Shown here one piece after another: positions 59,501-64,000 of a stretch of DNA of 64,000 nt (position 1 is the stretch's first letter; every line of letters starts with the position of its first letter). The position numbers and the translations under genes are program-made. The DNA is from Antedon mediterranea. Taxonomy: Eukaryota; Echinodermata; Crinoidea; Comatulida; Antedonidae. The DNA is taken from assembly GCF_964355755.1 (NCBI RefSeq), contig NC_092678.1, positions 20,122,922-20,186,921 on the forward strand, read 5' to 3'. The notes below the pieces were generated by a model. It saw only the letters and a list, made by a program, of their open reading frames with translations, was not told where the DNA came from and did no database searches.

Positions 59501-59944
59501 TTTCTGTAGACCAGGGGTCGGATTTATCAAACTTGCTTATCTTTAATTTGCCTTGAATCCTTGATTTTGCAAAAATGTTTGTGAGGTGCTCAGGTACTTT
59601 GTCCGATTATGGCTACGGCCCTGTAGCCAGAGGTTTCTTTAAAATTATTGTAAATTTTCAAAAATGTATCAACCCAAGGTGTAATAGACAAGGCAGTAGT
59701 AGTAGTAGTACTGTATGACTAAAGTTTATAATAATCAAAAGTGTTTTTTTCTGTTATTTGTTCAATTAACTATGACTATATTACACAGTCCAGTCCAATG
59801 CAATCTGTCCAGGTGCATGTTTTACTTGTGGTTTTATATTTCTAGTGATTGTACATGCCATCTTGAAATGGGGTAAAAAGATTGTTTGTTGGTGGACTAG
59901 GGATTCTAAGCAATATTACGCAGATAACTGTTCATGTTGTCCAT
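53455..59944 (+). CDS. TNF receptor superfamily-like membrane protein (at least five exons)
   Basis: Join of 53455-53547, 57462-57558, 58727-58972, 59346-59453 and 59789-59944. All introns are GT-AG and all phases agree. Exon 1 is a signal peptide (MELDLCLL, then a hydrophobic stretch ending TAAP). Exon 2 has CPPGYECC and CQPC. Exon 3 has typical TNFR cysteine-rich repeats: CQNCSNC, EVCTRTSDTICECPAGNY, CKPCSTC, CGKC. A Thr/Ser-rich stalk follows, then a hydrophobic segment (CGFIFLVIVHAIL) and basic KWGKK, read as the membrane anchor. TNFR family members bind trimeric TNF ligands. No death domain is visible. The last segment either continues via the donor CCAT/GTAAGC at 59945 to exons not recognised here, or reads through to a stop at about 59983. 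Confidence 0.8.
53548..57461. other. TNFR-like intron 1
   Basis: 3.9 kb without a recognised exon. A short pair TTAACCCTTT and AAAGGGTTAG at 54186-54290 may bound a 105-bp MITE. A possible non-coding exon ends at about 56991 (GGGTACT/GTAAGT). Confidence 0.45.
57462..57558 (+). CDS. TNFR-like exon 2 (first cysteine-rich part)
   Basis: The acceptor TTGTTTTCTAG is followed by KRSVCKDFICPPGYECC, EDIDLCGGANCQPC and the donor ATAG/GTATGC in phase 1. Seven or more cysteines in 33 residues fit a TNFR cysteine-rich domain of unusual spacing. Confidence 0.75.
57560..58726. other. TNFR-like intron 2
   Basis: No exon is seen. At 58233-58275 the phrase TTGACGTTTCGCCCACTATC and TTGGCTTTCTCAAAG resembles conserved ends I associate with Penelope-like retroelements, but nothing else of such an element is visible. 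Confidence 0.35.
58727..58972 (+). CDS. TNFR-like exon 3 (main cysteine-rich domains)
   Basis: The acceptor ATCTCAATAG and the donor CCTG/GTATGT bound 246 bases. The motif EVCTRTSDTICECPAGNY is the family hallmark (CT...DT.C.CP.G.Y), followed by CKPCSTCSEGEDCGKC. The last 18 residues are Thr/Ile-rich stalk. Confidence 0.85.
59346..59453 (+). CDS. TNFR-like exon 4 (stalk)
   Basis: The acceptor TTTATTTTACAG opens SETSIAKHGSPCQCNCKQ, then a hydrophobic MVPWYYLLLTAVC stretch and the donor CCAG/GTAATG, phase 1. The hydrophobic part may be the start of the membrane segment. Confidence 0.65.
59789..59944 (+). CDS. TNFR-like exon 5 (membrane segment and short cytoplasmic part)
   Basis: The acceptor TATATTACACAG leads to CPGACFTCGFIFLVIVHAIL, basic KWGKK and Cys-rich YYADNCSCCP. 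The possible donor is CCAT/GTAAGC. If not spliced, translation continues through KLCFHCVILDF to a stop at about 59983. Confidence 0.6.
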
Positions 59945-59989
59945 GTAAGCTATGTTTCCATTGTGTTATTTTAGATTTTTAAAGGAATA

Positions 59990-61290
59990 CAGTTCCTGAA
60001 AGATTTATAGTTGGGCAGTAACTGTTTCTACAAGCATTCATACTTTTGGGAAAATTTAAAGTGGAGCTCCACCCAGAAAATTACTATTTTTCATACATTT
60101 CAACTATTATTTAAAAATATCATCCCTCATACTCCATATTTTTTTGGAATTTTTTTCAATGAGAACGATTTTCTAGAAAATCACGCCTTTTTGAGTTTTG
60201 GGGGGATACCTTGTAATTTCCTATTCATTTACATGCAAAAGGGGGGTATATTTGAATAATCCTAAAAAATTAATTTCTTCACTAAAAAAAAATTTTAAAA
60301 GTATTTTTATGTAATTTTTCCAGATCTTTCTATTTCTGGTATTTTTATCGCGTATACATTGCGCAATTTTGCGTAAATAGACACTTTCCCCCGTTCGGGT
60401 CCAATTTGGGTTTTTTATTTTGCTAGGGAGTCTGATCACGTGACATTTTTTCACAATCACACTTACTGCAGCTGGCGATCTGTTATTTTGTCGCGATGTT
60501 ATTTTTGACGGGCGAAAAGTATATTGAAACATTCTGAATGTGACCCTATCATGTTTCAGTGTAATAATGTGATTATGAGACTATTACTAAAATGTCAAAT
60601 TTAACGAGATTTGAGAAAGACGTGGCTATATATTCAATAAAGCTAGGCCTAGGCCTACTAGAGTGTAGGTATGTACCGATGCTGCTTGGCCTCTATCTAG
60701 CTAGGCTGACAGCAGTGAAGTTTGTTCTGTTGACACCCAACTTCGGCCTACCCATGGGCCACGATAGGGTGCCTGAAAAGTTGCTATTCAGTCAGGCCTA
60801 AGCTTCCACATCGGTCATCGCTTTACTACTCTTGTTCTGTATAGGATTTTTTGTTTCACAATTCTTGTGAATGTGCGAGAAAACCCAGGAATGATAAATG
60901 GGGCGAAATGACCAAGCATTTTCAAACCCATGAATGCCATTATAGGCTTAGACAAAAATTCAAGGCTAGCTAGGCTGAGCAGACGGCTTAGCTAGGCCTA
61001 GCCCTAGCTTAAAGTTAATAAGCAATCTGATAAGATTATTATGCTGTTGTTGTACATTGCAAATCATGAGGTTATACATGTAAATTATACTGACATTTTT
61101 ATCGGAAATATTACTTAGGCCTAAACAAATCGTATTAATTGTGTGTATAAAATTTATTCCCCATTTTTCGACACATAATTTACCAAAGGGGAGAGAGTTC
61201 ACCGGCGACTAAAACGCGTCAGTCGCTAAGTGTAACACGTTTCGCGACGTATTGTAAACTAATAACCCCTAAGTTACTGAAAAAGTGTAA
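59990..61290. other. Gap between TNFR-like gene and LTR element
   Basis: No gene can be supported. The sequence is A+T-rich with two TAGGCCTA-rich patches (60645-60660, 60985-61010). Confidence 0.45.
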
Positions 61291-61295
61291 TGTAT

Positions 61296-61736
61296 TGTTA
61301 CGACCACTTTTGGCCTAGGCCGAAATACCTAAATAAATAGCAACAACGAGGCTTGGAACAAACAATAGTCGACACTCAGAGTATTATGCAAAGAGCACGA
61401 GCTCCATTTATTTCCTTTCACGAAGCACAAAATACATAACAACACAATTATAGATACGTATGATACCAAGTGGTTGGTTTGCCTGGCCATCTGTACACAT
61501 CACAACCTCCCCATTCTTATTGTCCTGCCTTGCTTCCAGTCTCAAGCACAGTTCTAACCGCAAGCGTCCTTAGCTGGCCCTCTCCTGAGTGACTTCCTTC
61601 TTTGTATCACACACCCAGCACAGCTTTCCAAAATACCGCGCACCACCATGCTCCATTCTGATTCGTCCACTTGACCACCGACGACTTGATTCATTTGCAT
61701 GCGACATGTGACACCTGACTCTCGTCACACGTAACA
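61296..61736 (-). mobile_element. 3' LTR of a Gmr1-like retrotransposon
   Basis: On the minus strand the LTR starts TGTTACGTGTGACGAG and ends GTGGTCGTAACA, so it has TG...CA borders and a 6-bp TGTTAC/GTAACA inverted terminus. It is 441 bp. A polypurine tract abuts its inner edge. A poly(A) signal AATAAA lies near 61407 on the minus strand. Its partner LTR is outside the window, so LTR identity and target duplication cannot be checked here. Confidence 0.8.
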
Positions 61737-61748
61737 CTCTCCCCCTTA
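61737..61748 (-). other. Polypurine tract
   Basis: On the minus strand AAGGGGGAGAG directly precedes the LTR start TGTTAC, the normal plus-strand DNA priming site for LTR retrotransposons. Confidence 0.75.
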
Positions 61749-62020
61749 AAGTTAGTTTTTCGTCAGGAAAACTTTTGGTGCCTCCTCACCAACCACTGGT
61801 ATTTACAAAAACATCTCTAATTTATTACACAATTTCAATTTCACATTACATCATATATTTTCATTTTATTCATCTATTTTTTTTTTTTTTAACACTTCCA
61901 TTTTTATTACATTTCCTACTTTTCTTTACCTTAGGGCTACATATCACTATTTTAACTTGTATTATTTACTATTTTTTTTTTTACACAAGTATACATACAT
62001 TATTCTTAATTTTACACATC

Positions 62021-62140
62021 TATATTCATTTGCATTACATTCTTAATATTTATATTCATTTGCATTACATTCATAATATTTATATTCATTTGCATTACAT
62101 TCATAATATTTATATTCATTTGCATTACATTCATAATATT
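62021..62140. repeat. 30-bp tandem repeat, four copies, in the retroelement 3' region
   Basis: Four near-identical units of TATATTCATTTGCATTACAT followed by TCATAATATT. They lie between the pol stop codon and the LTR. The overlapping plus-strand 158-codon ORF is a by-product. Confidence 0.85.
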
Positions 62141-62142
62141 GT

Positions 62143-64000
62143 TCACACCCCACGAGACAGAGCATCGGCAATCACATTTTCCTTTCCTTTAACATGCTTA
62201 ATCTCAACATTGTATTCTTGTAAAGTTAGTCCCCACCTCAGCAACCGCTGATTTTTATTTCGCATTTTATAAATAAAGGTAAGTGGGTTGTGGTCAGTGA
62301 ACACAAGTATTGGGTCTACGGTAGTGCTTAGATATACATCAAAATGCGTTAACGACTCCAATAGTGCCAGACATTCTTTCTCAATAGTCGAATAATTCAT
62401 TTGGTGTTTACTTAATTTTCTAGAAAAATAACATACGGGACATTCTATCCCATCAACGTTCTTCTGCATGAGAACGCTACCAATCCCCACATCACAGGCG
62501 TCTACATACAAACGGAATTGTTTCTTAAAATCCGGTGCTATAAGGATTGGTTCACACATTAGCATAGACTTAATTTTCCTAAAGGCACTTTCACATATAT
62601 CCGACCACTTAAATTTTACATTCTTCTTAAGCAATTCTGTAAGAGGACCTGCTACGCTAGAAAAATTGGGACAAAACTTCCGATAGTACCCCACCATCCC
62701 TAAAAACCTCATCAACGATTTTTTGTTTGTGGGTGCTGGGTACCGATAAATACTCTCAACCTTAGCCCTGATGGGTCTAACCCTTCCCTGCCCCACAACA
62801 TGACCAAGATACGTAACCGTAGCATGACAGAATTCACTCTTACTTAAGTTTACAGTTAGGTTTGCTTGTGACAAAGCTTTAAACATTTCATTTAACTGTT
62901 GCATGTGTTGCTCCCAAGTTTGACTGTATACAATCAGGTCATCAACATACGCCTCGCAGCCTTCTACGTTAGCTACAAGTCGATTTACCATTCGTTGAAA
63001 TGTCGCGGGCGCATTCTTAAGGCCAAACGGCATCACCCTGTATTGATAAAGCCCGAACGGGGTACAGAACGCAGAAATTTCCTGGGCGCGCGGCGTTAGT
63101 GGCACTTGCCAGTAGCCTTTTAAAAGGTCAAATTTACTAACAAATTTTGCGTTCCCCACCTTATCTATTAAATCTTCAATTCTCGGAATTGGATACGAGT
63201 CTGTTTTTGAACAACGATTAACTGCTCGCATATCCGCCACGAGTCTATATGAACCATCAGACTTGGGAACAAGCATGCATGGCGAACTCCAGTCGCTTTT
63301 ACTAAGCTCAATTATACTATTTTTTAACATATATTCAATTTCCTTATGGAGATACTTCATTTTAATTGGATTCACCCTGTAAGGATGTTGCTTAATAGGT
63401 TGTGTATCCCCAACAATGATATCATGGATTGCAGCATTTGTTACACTAGGGGTGTCAGAAAAGATACCGTTCCATTTATTCACAAGTGTACTCAATTGAC
63501 TCTGTTGTTCTATTGATAAATGAGTTAACTTTTGTTGTAAATTGTTCATTACATCAGAGTTGCTTAGTTTTAAATCATATTCCTTGCCCTTTTCTTTTAA
63601 ATCATTGTGAGAGCCACCGTCATTGTTACAAGCTACAGCCGCACAATTTGGTTTTACATCGCGAGAAACATGTTCGGCATATTCTTTAAGCATATTAATG
63701 TGACATAATTGTCTACTCTTCCGTCTCCCTGGTGTATTTATGACATAATTTAGATCATTTATTTTTGAGTCGATTTCGTATGGACCGTGAAATCGCGCTT
63801 GCATTGGGCTCCCCTGAATGGGAAACAACGCCAAAACCTTGTCCCCAGGTTTAAAAACCCTGCTTTTTGCATTTTTATCATACCAAGTTTTCATCTTAGT
63901 TTGTGCTTTTACTAAATTTGCTTTAGCAATGACGGTCGCCCTGTTAAGTTTATGCCTAAAGTCACATACATAATCCAATAAATTTACATTATTTAGTTCT
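62143..64000 (-). CDS. Gmr1-like pol: integrase C-terminus, reverse transcriptase, RNase H (partial)
   Basis: The frame stays open to the window edge, so the true start is outside; the codon at 63978 is TTG, not a real start. Residues are numbered from 63978. About 1-105 is an integrase tail with the GPY module (FKPGDKVLAL, ARFHGPYEI, HINMLKEY). Then RT at about 200-400 (SDWSSPCMLVPKSDGSYRLV, MPFGLKNAPATFQRM, catalytic YVDD near 343) and RNase H at about 490-608 (LYVDACDVGIGS, TIEKECLAL, VFTDHNPLTF, ending NVIADALSR). The protein stops right there, with PPT and LTR beyond. Integrase before RT is the reverse of ordinary Ty3/gypsy and matches the Gmr1 group described from deuterostomes. The visible frame has no internal stop, so the copy may be young. 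Confidence 0.9.
   Translation of the reverse strand, partial: ELNNVNLLDYVCDFRHKLNRATVIAKANLVKAQTKMKTWYDKNAKSRVFKPGDKVLALFPIQGSPMQARFHGPYEIDSKINDLNYVINTPGRRKSRQLCHINMLKEYAEHVSRDVKPNCAAVACNNDGGSHNDLKEKGKEYDLKLSNSDVMNNLQQKLTHLSIEQQSQLSTLVNKWNGIFSDTPSVTNAAIHDIIVGDTQPIKQHPYRVNPIKMKYLHKEIEYMLKNSIIELSKSDWSSPCMLVPKSDGSYRLVADMRAVNRCSKTDSYPIPRIEDLIDKVGNAKFVSKFDLLKGYWQVPLTPRAQEISAFCTPFGLYQYRVMPFGLKNAPATFQRMVNRLVANVEGCEAYVDDLIVYSQTWEQHMQQLNEMFKALSQANLTVNLSKSEFCHATVTYLGHVVGQGRVRPIRAKVESIYRYPAPTNKKSLMRFLGMVGYYRKFCPNFSSVAGPLTELLKKNVKFKWSDICESAFRKIKSMLMCEPILIAPDFKKQFRLYVDACDVGIGSVLMQKNVDGIECPVCYFSRKLSKHQMNYSTIEKECLALLESLTHFDVYLSTTVDPILVFTDHNPLTFIYKMRNKNQRLLRWGLTLQEYNVEIKHVKGKENVIADALSRGV

Noticed and set aside
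61775-62251. 158-codon plus-strand ORF, hydrophobic
   Set aside because: Lies antisense over the retroelement 3' region, is T-rich and includes the 30-bp repeat; the minus-strand pol gene explains the locus.
63976-63978. Start codon of the retroelement pol ORF
   Set aside because: The codon is TTG and the frame is open upstream to the window edge, so this is an internal position.

Overview
The window is animal nuclear DNA, A+T-rich and mostly non-coding, with spliced genes, GT-AG introns, LTR and non-LTR retrotransposons and many short palindromic DNA transposons. Three things suggest a marine invertebrate deuterostome, possibly an echinoderm: an intron-split TNF-receptor-like gene, a Ty3/gypsy-type element with integrase ahead of reverse transcriptase (the Gmr1-like arrangement I know from deuterostomes), and the very frequent short word TAGGCCTA. 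This placement is inference; no rRNA or mitochondrial marker is present.

I can support three host genes. (1) Positions 16714-17835, minus strand: an intronless ORF for a 373-residue helical protein with a C-terminal MYND zinc finger. (2) Positions 32210-44247, plus strand: a three-exon TUSC2 (FUS1) orthologue with a conserved N-myristoylation start. Its 9.4-kb and 2.2-kb introns are packed with transposon debris, and its last exon has two decayed tandem copies just upstream. (3) Positions 53455-59944 and perhaps beyond, plus strand: a TNF-receptor-superfamily-like type I membrane protein in at least five exons.

Two retroelements are clear. A damaged, internally deleted CR1/jockey-type LINE lies at about 48569-51500 (minus), with its 3' hairpin and TTGAA tail intact. 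The 3' half of a Gmr1-like LTR retrotransposon fills 61296-64000 (minus): integrase C-terminus, reverse transcriptase, RNase H, polypurine tract and 3' LTR. It runs off the window end.

The rest is accessory DNA. Positions 1-16700 and 18000-32000 hold no gene I can recognise. They carry at least five families of short inverted-repeat elements (called A-E here), several larger fold-back elements, tRNA-derived SINE remnants and about a dozen minisatellites. Many long ORFs in the window come from minisatellites whose period is a multiple of three and are not genes.

I found no prokaryote-style system, CRISPR array or operon. The most informative signals are the duplicated splice-acceptor/exon segments in TUSC2, an insertion history readable from empty and filled copies (family C with a Tigger-like insert), the integrase-first pol gene, and a GC-rich fold-back immediately before the TNFR-like start codon.
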